Below are positions 1 through 8,563 of a DNA stretch of 64,000 nt, piece after piece. Location of the stretch: assembly GCF_900013425.1 (NCBI RefSeq), contig NZ_FBXK01000005.1, positions 1,116,001-1,180,000 on the forward strand. The letters are read 5' to 3'. The notes under the pieces were generated by a model. The model did no database searches, was not told the origin of the DNA, and saw nothing but the letters and a program-made list of their open reading frames with translations. The translations under genes were made by a program, and so were the position numbers. The stretch is from Sphingobium sp. Z007 (GTDB lineage Bacteria > Pseudomonadota > Alphaproteobacteria > Sphingomonadales > Sphingomonadaceae). How positions within the stretch are numbered: the first letter of the stretch is position 1; every line of letters starts with the position of its first letter.

Positions 1-332
1 AGTTCGATGCCGGCGGCAAATATCATATCCCCGGCAACACGCCCTACACCCGTTACTTCCTCGCGCGGGTGCTCCAGTTCCAATTCTACGAAGCCGCTTG
101 CAAGCAGGCCGGATGGAAGGGACCGCTGCACCGCTGTTCCTTCTACGGGAACAAGGCCGTGGGCGCGAAACTTGATGCGATGTTGCAGATGGGGGCGTCA
201 AAGCCTTGGCCCGACGCGCTTCAAGCCTTCACCGGCCGCCGCGAGATGTCAGGCAAGGCATTGGTCAATTATTTCGCTCCATTGCAGAAGTGGTTGATTA
301 CGCAAAATAAAGGCAAGTCCTGCGGCTGGTAA
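1..332 (+). CDS. M2 family (ACE-like) metallopeptidase, C-terminal part
   Basis: This is the 3' end of a gene that begins before the window; codons read from base 3. The visible ~109 residues (FDAGGKYHIPGNTPYTRYFL, then LQFQFYEAACKQAG, ending QNKGKSCGW) resemble the C-terminal part of bacterial peptidyl-dipeptidase A, the M2 family related to angiotensin-converting enzyme. These are zinc enzymes that release dipeptides from peptide C-termini and are usually periplasmic. The HEXXH zinc site lies upstream of the window and cannot be checked. The RYFLARVLQFQFYEAAC stretch is the main reason for the family call. Confidence 0.75.
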   Translation, partial: FDAGGKYHIPGNTPYTRYFLARVLQFQFYEAACKQAGWKGPLHRCSFYGNKAVGAKLDAMLQMGASKPWPDALQAFTGRREMSGKALVNYFAPLQKWLITQNKGKSCGW

Positions 333-345
333 GTCGGAGTAAATC

Positions 346-1512
346 TTGGTAAATGGCTGGCGTATGAACGCGCCAGCCATCCTCCTTTCCCTATTGTTCG
401 GCACCGCCGCCGTCATGACCCTAGCGCTTACTGTGGCATGGCTGCATTTTGGTCGGCAACGCCATGTGCTGACATGGACCGCCGCCTATGGCGTCGGCAT
501 GGTGCAATGGGCGGCCAATGCCTGCGGCTTCTTCCTGAAAAGTCCCGTCTGGTTCATCGTGACCGGCGTGGGATTGATTATCAGCGGTTCATTGCTGGCC
601 ATCGGTATTCGGCAGCGGTCCGGCAAACCTCTGCGTCTGGCCGCTTTCGTCATTCCGGCGGCTATCGTCATAGCCGCTATCGCGTTCGCCATCGGCCCGA
701 TCGGCAGCCAGATCATGCAGGGCCTTATCATTCCCGTCTATGTCGGCGCGTTGCTGGCCGTCAGCGCCGCCTCGCTCTGGCCCAAGGGCCGATCTTTCAC
801 GCCCCCGGAACTGGTGTTTTTTCTCGCCCTGCTGGCTTTCGTCGTCGTTCAGTTCGCGCTGGCGGGGTCGGCCATGCTGATTCGCGGTCCCGACATCGGC
901 AAGGATCTCTACCGCCTGATTTTCAGCATCTTCATGCCCACTATCTATGTCGCGACGGCGGTGACGGCGGTGCTGGTGGTGGCGGGCGACCTGGCCCAAC
1001 AATTGCGCACGCAGATGCGCCACGATCCGCTGACCCAGGTGCTGAACCGCCGGGGGCTGGACGAAGCGGCGGCGCAGGCGATGGCGCTGGCCCGGCGGCA
1101 AGGCCTGTCGCTGGCGCTGGTCGTGTGCGATCTTGACGGGTTCAAGGCGCTGAACGACGGCCATGGCCATATTGCGGGCGACCAGGCGCTCAAGGGGTTC
1201 GCGCAGCTGCTCACCAGCGCGGTGCGCCGCGGCGATGTGGTCGGGCGAATGGGTGGCGACGAATTTGGCCTGCTGCTGATGAATAGCAGCGCCGCCGCTG
1301 CTGCTGAGGTGATGGAGCGGGTCCGCGTAGAGGTCGGCCATCTGGCACTGCCTGACTATCCCGACGTGTGGCTGCGCGCCAGTTTCGGCGTGGCCGAGAT
1401 GGTGGCTGGCGACGGGCAGTTGGAGGATATGGTCGCACGGGCGGACGCGGCCCTTTACGCCGCGAAGAAGGACGGCAAGGACCGCATCAGCATCTGGCAG
1501 GAAGCGGCTTAA
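346..1512 (+). CDS. Membrane-anchored GGDEF diguanylate cyclase
   Basis: The product is a 388-residue protein. About six hydrophobic segments fill residues 8-215, followed by a GGDEF domain at about 225-385. GGDEF is intact at residues 303-307, and an RxxD motif (RRGD) sits five residues before it, which in this family is the product-binding inhibitory I-site. It should therefore make c-di-GMP from two GTP and be subject to feedback inhibition. No EAL domain is present. The start is chosen as TTG at 346 because GGAG at 336-339 lies six bases ahead of it; the next ATG, at 364, has no clear ribosome site. It follows the M2 peptidase gene by 13 bases. The N-terminal membrane sensor matches no family I can name. 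Confidence 0.9.
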   Translation: MVNGWRMNAPAILLSLLFGTAAVMTLALTVAWLHFGRQRHVLTWTAAYGVGMVQWAANACGFFLKSPVWFIVTGVGLIISGSLLAIGIRQRSGKPLRLAAFVIPAAIVIAAIAFAIGPIGSQIMQGLIIPVYVGALLAVSAASLWPKGRSFTPPELVFFLALLAFVVVQFALAGSAMLIRGPDIGKDLYRLIFSIFMPTIYVATAVTAVLVVAGDLAQQLRTQMRHDPLTQVLNRRGLDEAAAQAMALARRQGLSLALVVCDLDGFKALNDGHGHIAGDQALKGFAQLLTSAVRRGDVVGRMGGDEFGLLLMNSSAAAAAEVMERVRVEVGHLALPDYPDVWLRASFGVAEMVAGDGQLEDMVARADAALYAAKKDGKDRISIWQEAA

Positions 1513-1528
1513 GAGATAAAGGTGTCGC

Positions 1529-1592
1529 GGACTCCCGCAGGCGTGAGTCCAGTTTCTACGTCAGGACTAGGCTCCCGTCTGCGCAGGAGCAC
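1529..1592. repeat. Degenerate palindromic element (GGACTCCCGC type)
   Basis: This imperfect inverted repeat sits between the convergent diguanylate cyclase and AMP nucleosidase genes. The left arm reads GACTCCCGCAGGCGTGAGTC, and the right arm, reverse complemented, begins GTGCTCCTGCGCAGACGGGA. It resembles the perfect hairpin at 49423-49488, so it looks like a decayed member of the same family. It could act as a two-way terminator here, but no clear U-tract follows. Confidence 0.5.
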
Positions 1593-1602
1593 ATGGCTTG
1601 GA

Positions 1603-3057
1603 CTAGCGGAACGGCGGTTCGTTGAAAGCGCGCAGCTTGCGGCTGTGCAGCTTGGCCCCTTCCTCCCGCAGCAATTCGCAGGTCATGATGCCAACGCGCA
1701 AATGGCTGGCGATCGCTTCTTCGTAGAAGCGATTGGCCTGGCCAGGCAGCTTGAGTTCGCCATGGATCGGCTTGTCCGACACGCACAGCAAAGTGCCGTA
1801 GGGGACGCGGAAGCGATAGCCCTGCGCCGCGATGGTGGCCGATTCCATGTCTATGCCGACCGCGCGCGACAGGCTGAAGCGCAGGGCGGAGCTGGAATAG
1901 CGCAATTCCCAGTTACGATCGTCGGTCGTGACGACGGTGCCGGTGCGCAGGCGGCGCTTGAAATCCTCCGGGTCGCTGTGGCCCAGCACGGCCTCGGCCG
2001 CCTGCGCCATCGCGACCTGCACCTCGGCGATGGCCGGCACCGGAATTTCCGGCGGCAGCATTTCGTCCAGCACATGATCGTCGCGCAGATAGGCGTGGGC
2101 CAGCACATAGTCGCCGATCCGCTGGCTGGGGCGCAGGCCACCGCAATGGCCAATCATCAGCCAGGCTTCGGGGCGCACGACGGCCAGATGGTCGCAGATC
2201 GTCTTGGCGTTGGACGGGCCAACGCCGATATTGACCAGCGTGATACCACTGCGGTCCGGTGCGATCAGGTGATAGGCCGGCATCTGATGCCGACGCCAGG
2301 CGCTGTCGGCGATCATCCGCGCGGGATCGGCGGTTTCCGGGGTTACATAGACGCCACCTGCACCTGAAAGCGCCGTATATCGGCTGCCCTCCCGCTGCAA
2401 TTCGTCGCATGCCCAGGCGACGAATTCATCAACATAGCGGTGATAATTGGTGAACAATATGTAGCGCTGGACATGCTCGGCCGGGGTGCCGGTATAATGT
2501 TTGAGGCGCGCGAGCGAGAAGTCCGTGCGCAGCCCGTCGAACAGGGCAAGCGGCCGGTCGCCATCGGCATCTGGCATGAAGAGCCCGTCGGCGATCTCGT
2601 CACCGATTTCGGCCAGTTCGGTCGCGGGGAAGTGCCGCGCCAGTTCGGTCGGCGGGGTGCCGTCCAGCGCGCTCATGTCCAGCCCGTCGAGCACATAGGG
2701 GAAGGGGATCTGCTGTTCGCTTAGGCCCGCCTCCACATCCACGCCATAGTCGCGGACGAGCAGGTCGATCTGTTCGGCCAGATAATCGGCGAACATGGCG
2801 GGCCGGGTGATCGTGGTGGCGTAGCGGCCAGGCTTGGACAGGCGGGCGAAGGAGCGGCCGGGCGGGGGCGCGTCACTGTCACCATGATAGGTGATGCGCA
2901 ATTCGGGATAGCAATAGCGCCGGTCGGCCTTTGCGGTCGCCGAAGGCACGCTGCCATCGCGGGCATAGGCCCGCATCGCTTCGCGCAGATTTTCGATGGA
3001 TGTCTGGTAAATGCGGTCAAGTTGCGTGACCGTTGCGCTGCCGATGCTTTGTGTCAT
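1603..3057 (-). CDS. amn: AMP nucleosidase
   Basis: The 484-residue product matches the usual length of AMP nucleosidase (about 480), which hydrolyses AMP to adenine and ribose 5-phosphate in the cytosol. The N-terminal half is the family-specific domain (RYCYPELRITYHGDSDAPPP; FADYLAEQIDLLVRDYGVDV). The C-terminal half is a phosphorylase-like nucleoside-binding fold (TLVNIGVGPSNAKTICDHLA; LMIGHCGGLRPSQRIGDYVL; AVGIDMESATIAAQGYRFRV). The MESATIAA segment carries the ribose-binding Met-Glu typical of this superfamily. It is transcribed away from the peroxiredoxin gene's 3' end with a strong hairpin between them. I see nothing truncated. Confidence 0.93.
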   Translation of the reverse strand: MTQSIGSATVTQLDRIYQTSIENLREAMRAYARDGSVPSATAKADRRYCYPELRITYHGDSDAPPPGRSFARLSKPGRYATTITRPAMFADYLAEQIDLLVRDYGVDVEAGLSEQQIPFPYVLDGLDMSALDGTPPTELARHFPATELAEIGDEIADGLFMPDADGDRPLALFDGLRTDFSLARLKHYTGTPAEHVQRYILFTNYHRYVDEFVAWACDELQREGSRYTALSGAGGVYVTPETADPARMIADSAWRRHQMPAYHLIAPDRSGITLVNIGVGPSNAKTICDHLAVVRPEAWLMIGHCGGLRPSQRIGDYVLAHAYLRDDHVLDEMLPPEIPVPAIAEVQVAMAQAAEAVLGHSDPEDFKRRLRTGTVVTTDDRNWELRYSSSALRFSLSRAVGIDMESATIAAQGYRFRVPYGTLLCVSDKPIHGELKLPGQANRFYEEAIASHLRVGIMTCELLREEGAKLHSRKLRAFNEPPFR

Positions 3058-3103
3058 CGCCCCCTGTTACCGTCTTTGCATGACGGAAGGAAGACGCGCT
3101 GTG

Positions 3104-3142
3104 CAGGATGGGCGGCGGATTTTAAGTCCGCCGCCCATCCTG
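3104..3142 (-). terminator. Terminator-like hairpin after the peroxiredoxin gene
   Basis: A perfect 16-bp GC-rich stem (CAGGATGGGCGGCGGA pairing with TCCGCCGCCCATCCTG) encloses a 7-base loop. It begins nine bases past the peroxiredoxin stop codon at 3151. Neither side has a long T-run, so it may act with Rho or protect the 3' end rather than be a canonical intrinsic terminator. Confidence 0.6.
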
Positions 3143-3150
3143 CTGAAACA

Positions 3151-3633
3151 TCAGAGCTGTTCGAGCATATGGTCGGCCGACGAAACCTTGAAGTCGCCAG
3201 GCGCCTCGACATTGAGTTCCGTCACGACGCCGTCCTTGACGATCATCGAGAATCGCTGGCCGCGCTGGCCCAGGCCGAACTTGCTGCCGTCCATGGTGAG
3301 GCCGACGGCCTGCGCGAAATCGCCATTGCCGTCGGCGAGCATCGTGACCTTGCCGTCCGCGCCGGCCGACTTGGCCCAGGCGCCCATGACGAAGGCGTCA
3401 TTGACCGCGGTGCAGGCGATCTCGTCCACGCCTTTGGCTTTCAGCGCTTCGCTCTTGTCGATGAAGCCGGGCAGATGCTTGGCCGAGCAGGTAGGGGTGA
3501 AGGCGCCGGGCACCGAGAAGATGGCGACGGTCTTGCCGGCGAAATAATCGTCGGACGACACGGCCTCAGGGCCGTTTTCGGTCAATTGGGTGAAGGTGGT
3601 GCTGGGAAGGCGATCGCCCTTGGAAATGGTCAT
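3151..3633 (-). CDS. Peroxiredoxin, AhpC/Prx5-like
   Basis: The 160-residue protein begins MTISKGDRLP and carries the peroxidatic cysteine motif VPGAFTPTCSAKHLPGF (Cys49), typical of the Prx5/thiol peroxidase group. It should reduce hydrogen peroxide and organic hydroperoxides with thioredoxin or glutathione. A second candidate cysteine lies in DEIACTAVND (Cys74). The start at 3633 is preceded by AGGAGAG at good spacing; a longer in-frame reading to 3876 has no support. It is divergent from yqgE. Confidence 0.92.
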   Translation of the reverse strand: MTISKGDRLPSTTFTQLTENGPEAVSSDDYFAGKTVAIFSVPGAFTPTCSAKHLPGFIDKSEALKAKGVDEIACTAVNDAFVMGAWAKSAGADGKVTMLADGNGDFAQAVGLTMDGSKFGLGQRGQRFSMIVKDGVVTELNVEAPGDFKVSSADHMLEQL

Positions 3634-3777
3634 GTGTCTCTCCTGGCCTTGTGACGGGCGGGAGGTCGGCGCTGCCAGGGCCGCTGTCAAGACGCCGGGC
3701 CAGTTATATGTCGCAACGCCCCGCCGGTGCGACCATGTGTCCTTGGCAAGTGGGCGATGCTGGCTATATTCATGTTG

Positions 3778-4338
3778 ATGACCCAGACGCGCTTTTACAG
3801 CGGGCATTTTCTGCTCGCCCTTCCCGGCATGGCGGACATGCGGTTCGATCATTCGGTGGTGGCGCTGTGCGTCCATGACGAAGACGGCGCGCTGGGCATA
3901 GCGGTGGGCGAGGAGATGGACGGGATCACGCTACGCGAATTGCTCGAAAGTTTCGATATCGACGGCAGCCGGGTGCCCGATATGCCGGTGTTGCGCGGCG
4001 GGCCGGTCGAACCGCGGCGCGGCTTCGTGCTCCATTCGCTCGACTGGGGCGGGCAGGACATGGTCCATGTCGGCGACCGGTGGGGACTGTCGGGATCGCT
4101 CGACATATTGAAGGCGATCGCGGAGGGTCGGGGACCAAGCCGCTACCTGGTCGCGCTGGGCTATGCCGGCTGGGGCGCGGGCCAATTGGAGCAGGAAATG
4201 CACGGCGACAGCTGGTTCCTGGCCGATGGCGACCCCGACCTGCTGTTCGATGTGCCAACACGGCGCAAATGGGCGGCGGCCTATGCCGCGGCGGGGGTGG
4301 ATGCCTCCCACCTCGTCTCCGGCGCGGGGTCTGCGTGA
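3778..4338 (+). CDS. yqgE: YqgE/AlgH family protein
   Basis: From this start the product is 186 residues, the usual size for UPF0301/YqgE. The family signature is clear: FYSGHFLLALPGMADMRFDH, then ALCVHDEDGALGIAVGEEMD, and later LVALGYAGWGAGQLEQEM. Its biochemical role is not established, although AlgH is linked to alginate regulation in Pseudomonas. Several in-frame ATG codons are available (3757, 3772, 3778). I chose 3778 because MTQTRFYSGHFLL matches the usual N-terminus, but 3772 is equally possible. It lies upstream of ahcY, separated by the regulatory palindrome. Confidence 0.88.
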   Translation: MTQTRFYSGHFLLALPGMADMRFDHSVVALCVHDEDGALGIAVGEEMDGITLRELLESFDIDGSRVPDMPVLRGGPVEPRRGFVLHSLDWGGQDMVHVGDRWGLSGSLDILKAIAEGRGPSRYLVALGYAGWGAGQLEQEMHGDSWFLADGDPDLLFDVPTRRKWAAAYAAAGVDASHLVSGAGSA

Positions 4339-4362
4339 ACGGAAGCGTCTCACACAGGGCAC

Positions 4363-4378
4363 ATAAAGAAATCTTTAT
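4363..4378. promoter_or_regulatory. Candidate SAM/SAH-responsive operator upstream of ahcY
   Basis: There is a perfect inverted repeat, ATAAAGA-AA-TCTTTAT, 101 bases ahead of the ahcY start, in an AT-rich patch unlike the surrounding DNA. ArsR-family regulators of methionine/SAH metabolism in Proteobacteria (SahR, SamR) are known to use palindromic operators ahead of ahcY and met genes. Assigning this site to such a regulator is inference from context; no regulator gene lies in the window. Confidence 0.5.
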
Positions 4379-4479
4379 ATGAGTTGCCATGCGCGCCGCC
4401 GGTTGGTAAAGGGCGTTGCATTGCCGCCGCCCGGCTAATCGCTGGCGGGGGTCCATTCTAAGCTGACGGAGATACGCTC

Positions 4480-5898
4480 GTGGCCACTGCACCCGCCACC
4501 CAGGCGCAGGATTATGTGATCGCCGATATCGGCCTTGCCGCCTTTGGCCGCAAGGAAATGGATATCGCCGAAACCGAAATGCCCGGCCTGATGGCGCTGC
4601 GCGCCGAATTCGGTCCGTCGCAGCCGCTGAAAGGCGCGCGCATCACCGGATCGCTGCACATGACGATCCAGACCGCCGTGCTGATCGAGACGCTGACGGC
4701 GCTGGGCGCGGAAGTCCGCTGGGCGACCTGCAACATCTATTCCACGCAAGACCATGCCGCCGCCGCGATCGCCGCGTCGGGCGTGCCGGTCTTCGCGATC
4801 AAGGGCGAGACGCTCGAAGAATATTGGGATTATGTCGAGCGCATCTTCGATTGGCATAATCATGAATCCGGCGTCTGCAACATGATCCTGGACGATGGCG
4901 GCGACGCCACCATGTTCGCCCTATGGGGCGCGCGGGTCGAGGCCGGTGAAGAATTGTTCACGCCGTCGAACGAAGAGGAAGAAATCTTCGTCAAGACGCT
5001 GAGGCGCGTGCTGGCCGAGCGCCCCGGCTTCCTGACCAAGACGGTTGCGAGCATCAAGGGCGTTTCGGAAGAGACGACGACCGGCGTGCACCGCCTTTAC
5101 GAGCTGAGCAAGAAGGGCAAGCTGCCCTTCCCGGCGATCAACGTGAACGACAGCGTCACCAAGTCGAAGTTCGACAATCTGTACGGCTGCAAGGAATCGC
5201 TGGTCGACGCGATCCGTCGCGGCACCGACGTCATGCTGGCGGGCAAGATCGCCTGCGTCGCGGGCTTCGGCGACGTCGGCAAGGGCAGCGCTGCGTCGCT
5301 CCGCAATGGCGGCGCGCGCGTGCTGGTGACCGAAGTGGATCCGATCTGCGCGTTGCAGGCGGCGATGGAGGGCTATGAAGTCGTGACGATGGAAGAGGCC
5401 GCCCCGCGCGCCGACATCTTCGTCACCGCGACCGGCAATGAAGGCGTTCTAACCGTCGATCACATGCGCGCGATGAAGAATATGGCGATCGTGTCCAACA
5501 TCGGCCATTTCGACAGCGAAATCGAGATTGCCGGCCTCCAGAACTTCAAGTGGACCGAGATCAAGCCGCAGGTCGATGAAGTCGAATTCCCCGACGGCAA
5601 GAAGATCATCGTCCTGTCCAAGGGCCGCCTGGTCAATTTGGGCAACGCCACCGGCCACCCCAGCTTCGTGATGTCGGCCAGCTTTACCAACCAGACGCTG
5701 GCGCAGATCGAGCTGTGGACGAAGAGCGAGCAGTATAAGAACGACGTCTATGTCCTGCCCAAGCATCTGGACGAGAAGGTCGCCGAACTGCATCTGGAAA
5801 AGCTGGGCGTGAAGCTGACCAAGCTGAGCCAGAAGCAGGCCGATTATATCGGCGTGCCGGTGGAAGGGCCGTTCAAGCCGGATCATTACCGCTACTGA
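4480..5898 (+). CDS. ahcY: Adenosylhomocysteinase (SAH hydrolase)
   Basis: This 472-residue cytosolic enzyme splits S-adenosylhomocysteine into adenosine and homocysteine, closing the methyl cycle. Clear signatures are [20 protein letters not shown] near the N-terminus, [17 protein letters not shown] with the NAD/substrate Lys, the NAD-binding Rossmann motif [20 protein letters not shown], and the C-terminal KPDHYRY that reaches the neighbouring subunit's cofactor. The start is GTG at 4480, with GGAG eight bases upstream. The extra ~40-residue insertion typical of bacterial proteins fits the length. An intrinsic terminator at 6093 ends the transcript. Confidence 0.97.
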   Translation: MATAPATQAQDYVIADIGLAAFGRKEMDIAETEMPGLMALRAEFGPSQPLKGARITGSLHMTIQTAVLIETLTALGAEVRWATCNIYSTQDHAAAAIAASGVPVFAIKGETLEEYWDYVERIFDWHNHESGVCNMILDDGGDATMFALWGARVEAGEELFTPSNEEEEIFVKTLRRVLAERPGFLTKTVASIKGVSEETTTGVHRLYELSKKGKLPFPAINVNDSVTKSKFDNLYGCKESLVDAIRRGTDVMLAGKIACVAGFGDVGKGSAASLRNGGARVLVTEVDPICALQAAMEGYEVVTMEEAAPRADIFVTATGNEGVLTVDHMRAMKNMAIVSNIGHFDSEIEIAGLQNFKWTEIKPQVDEVEFPDGKKIIVLSKGRLVNLGNATGHPSFVMSASFTNQTLAQIELWTKSEQYKNDVYVLPKHLDEKVAELHLEKLGVKLTKLSQKQADYIGVPVEGPFKPDHYRY

Positions 5899-5930
5899 GG
5901 CGGGGACCAAAAGCGCAGCGTCTTAAATCA

Positions 5931-6049
5931 TCCGTTCGCCCTGAGTAGGGACTGAGCCTGTCAAAAGCCCGTATCGAAGGGTCAGCGCCTACCTCGATCC
6001 TTCGATACGCCACTTCGACAAGCTCAGTGGCTACTCAGGACGAACGGAA
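5931..6049. repeat. Dispersed palindromic repeat, family A copy 1
   Basis: This 119-base intergenic element has nested inverted repeats. The outer arms are TCCGTTCGCCCTGAGTAG and CTACTCAGGACGAACGGA; the inner arms are CGTATCGAAGG and CCTTCGATACG. Related copies are at 17451-17552 and 47966-48039, always between genes. It lies between ahcY and its intrinsic terminator. Confidence 0.85.
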
Positions 6050-6092
6050 TGAATAGCTGGATGTGAACGCTTGTAATGCGATGAACAGAAGA

Positions 6093-6119
6093 GGGAGGCA
6101 TTCGTGCCTCCCTTTTTTC
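6093..6119 (+). terminator. Intrinsic terminator after ahcY
   Basis: GGGAGGCA, the tetraloop TTCG, TGCCTCCC and then six Ts form a textbook Rho-independent terminator. It ends the ahcY transcript and insulates divL. Confidence 0.9.
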
Positions 6120-6214
6120 TTGTCCGCCGCCTTGGCCGTGCGACCGATCTGGGATAGGCCCGGTCGGCTTATGAACAGGGACAGGCAGGTCGCGCGGGCC
6201 GGGGGGCGGATGTC

Positions 6215-8563
6215 ATGACGACATTGTCCCCCTATGCCGCCATCATCTTCGGCGTGGTGCTGGCCGGGTGGCTGGGCGCGGCTGTGTGGGCGCTGGTCAG
6301 CGGCCAGCGGATGCGGCGCGAGGGCACCCATGCGCAGGGCAAGCTGGACCGACTGACCATGCTGCTGGCCTCGGCCCCGGCCGCGCCGATCATCATCCAT
6401 TCTGACGGACGGCTGGAAGCGGCCGATCGGCTGGCCAAATGGCTGGGTAAGCCGCGCGTGCCCACCTTCGCATCCGAACTGACCGCGCCCGATGGCGGGT
6501 TGGAGCCGGAAGACGCGGCTGCCTTGGCGCGGGAGATCGCCTCGGCGCAGCGGGCGGGCAAGAGTTTCGCCCTGCCGGTGCGGGGACTGGGTTCTTCCCG
6601 CCTTCTGCTGGTGCGTGGCGCGCCTGCCGGGCCGGGGATCGCCGAAAGCGGCGGCGTCATCCTGTGGATTTTCGACGCGACCGACAGTCAGGCGGAAATT
6701 CAGGCGTTGCGCGGCCATGTCGAGCAGTTGCGCGACGCGCTGGAGGCGCTGGCGGGGCTGGTCGAAGCGGCGCCCTTCCCGATGTGGCACCGCACGCCGG
6801 ACCTGCGCCTCAGTCTGGTCAACAGCGCCTATGTCCACGCGGTCGATGGACAGGGGGCGGGCGATGTCATCGCCCATGGCACGGAACTAGTCGAGACCGT
6901 CGCCGGCCTGACGCCGCAAGCCGCCGCGGCCGATGCGATCGCCCGCGACGAGCCGGTCGAACGCATGGTCCCCGCCACGATCGACGGCGAACGCCGCACG
7001 ATGCGCGTGGTCGACGTGCCGCTGGGGGCCGCGGGCGTCGCGGGTTATGCCGTCGATCAGCATGAACTGGAACAGGCGCGGGTCGAACATCGGCGGCTGG
7101 AAGCGGCGCAACGCGACCTGCTCGACCGCTTGTCTGCCGGCGTCGCGCGCTTTGGTCCCGACCGGGCGCTGCGCTTCTGGAACCAGCCTTTCATCAGCCT
7201 GTTCGGCCTGCATCAAGATGCGCTGGCCGATGCGCCGCCCTTCGAGCGGGTGCTGGACCAGATGCGTGACGCGCGGCGCCTGCCCGAACATCGCGATTTC
7301 CCCGCCTGGCGCGCGGAGCGGCGGCAATGGTTCCTCTCGCCCGAACCGCTGGAGGAAAACTGGCTGTTGCAGGACGGCACCCATTTGCGCGTCTATGCCC
7401 AGCCGCTGCCCGACGGCGGCCTCCTGTTGATCTTCGAGGACCGCACCGAGCAGGTCAATCTGTCGAGCGCCCGCGACACGTTGCTGCGGGTCCGCACCGC
7501 CACCTTCGACAATCTGTTCGAATCGATCGGCGTCTTCTCGTCTGACGGGCGTTTGCAGATGTGGAACAGCCGCTTCCGCACCATTTGGGGCGCCAATGAA
7601 GAATTGCTGGCGGGCCATCCGCGCATCGACGATCTGATGCGCGCGGTGCAAGCGAAGCTGACGAAGCCGGAACAGGCCAATCTGGTGCGCGAACTGGTGC
7701 GCGCCGCCACTGTCGAGCGCAAGCAGCGGATGGGGCATGTCGGCTTTGCGGACGGGCGGATTTTCGAATTTGCGGCGATCCCGCTGCCCGACGGCAACGC
7801 GCTGTTCACCATGCTGGACGTGACCGACAGCCGCCGGGTCGAACAGGTCCTGCGCGACCGCAACGAGGCGCTAGAGCAGGCGGACAAGGTCAAGACCGCC
7901 TTCGTCACCAATATGAGCTATGAACTGCGCACGCCGCTGACCACCATTTCCGGGTTCGCCGAGATGATGAGCGCGGGCTATGCCGGGGAACTCAGCCCAT
8001 CGGCCAGCGAATATGTCGATGGCATCCTCAAGAGTACGGCGCGGCTGTCTATGTTGATCGACAATGTGCTGGACCTGACTCAGGGCGAAGTCGGCACGCT
8101 GCCGATCGACCGCGCCCGTGTCGACCTGGCCACCGTCATCCGCGCCAGCGCCAGCCGCATGATGATGGATGCGACCGCCAAGGGGATGGAGATCGACATG
8201 ACGTTGCAGGACAGCCTGGGCGTGGTGCAGGGCGACGCGCGGCGGATCGGCCAGGCGGTCGATCATCTGCTGGAAAATGCGATCCGCTATTGCGGCAAGG
8301 GCGCCCGGATCCTGCTGCATGGCGACGGCACCAGCGACAAGGCGCGGATCGTCGTGTCGGACAATGGCCCCGGCATCGCGGCCGGGCAGCAGGCGGCGAT
8401 CTTCGATCCGGCGGCGCGGGCCGGACAGGCGCGCAATGGTGGTCGGGCGGGGATCGGCCTGCCGCTCGCGCGCCAGTTGGCCGAAGCGCATGGCGGCACG
8501 TTGCAACTGGTGTCGGAAACCGGGCAAGGGACGATGGCCGTGATCGAACTGCCGCGTGGCTGA
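6215..8563 (+). CDS. divL: DivL-type tyrosine histidine-kinase homologue
   Basis: The 782-residue protein has one N-terminal membrane segment (residues ~7-29), a long PAS-containing middle (about 60-540) and a HisKA-HATPase core. Its H-box reads MSYELRTPLTTISGF, so Tyr569 replaces the phospho-accepting His. This is the hallmark of Caulobacter DivL (769 residues), an essential regulator that controls the CckA kinase and hence CtrA. The ATPase boxes remain: ENAIRY (N), DNGPGI (G1) and RAGIGLPLARQLAEAHGG (G2). The adjacent tsaE overlaps by eight bases, as expected for this locus. By analogy it acts at the cell pole as a protein-binding sensor rather than a kinase; that role is inferred for this organism. 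Confidence 0.9.
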   Translation: MTTLSPYAAIIFGVVLAGWLGAAVWALVSGQRMRREGTHAQGKLDRLTMLLASAPAAPIIIHSDGRLEAADRLAKWLGKPRVPTFASELTAPDGGLEPEDAAALAREIASAQRAGKSFALPVRGLGSSRLLLVRGAPAGPGIAESGGVILWIFDATDSQAEIQALRGHVEQLRDALEALAGLVEAAPFPMWHRTPDLRLSLVNSAYVHAVDGQGAGDVIAHGTELVETVAGLTPQAAAADAIARDEPVERMVPATIDGERRTMRVVDVPLGAAGVAGYAVDQHELEQARVEHRRLEAAQRDLLDRLSAGVARFGPDRALRFWNQPFISLFGLHQDALADAPPFERVLDQMRDARRLPEHRDFPAWRAERRQWFLSPEPLEENWLLQDGTHLRVYAQPLPDGGLLLIFEDRTEQVNLSSARDTLLRVRTATFDNLFESIGVFSSDGRLQMWNSRFRTIWGANEELLAGHPRIDDLMRAVQAKLTKPEQANLVRELVRAATVERKQRMGHVGFADGRIFEFAAIPLPDGNALFTMLDVTDSRRVEQVLRDRNEALEQADKVKTAFVTNMSYELRTPLTTISGFAEMMSAGYAGELSPSASEYVDGILKSTARLSMLIDNVLDLTQGEVGTLPIDRARVDLATVIRASASRMMMDATAKGMEIDMTLQDSLGVVQGDARRIGQAVDHLLENAIRYCGKGARILLHGDGTSDKARIVVSDNGPGIAAGQQAAIFDPAARAGQARNGGRAGIGLPLARQLAEAHGGTLQLVSETGQGTMAVIELPRG

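Noticed and set aside
4379..4479. Possible SAM/SAH riboswitch upstream of ahcY
   Set aside because: I could not fit the region to the SAH, SAM-II or SAM-V consensus patterns as I know them; the palindrome at 4363 looks more like a protein operator.
5931..6049. CRISPR-like repeats
   Set aside because: The palindromes are scattered single units, not direct repeats with regular spacers, and no cas genes are present anywhere in the window.
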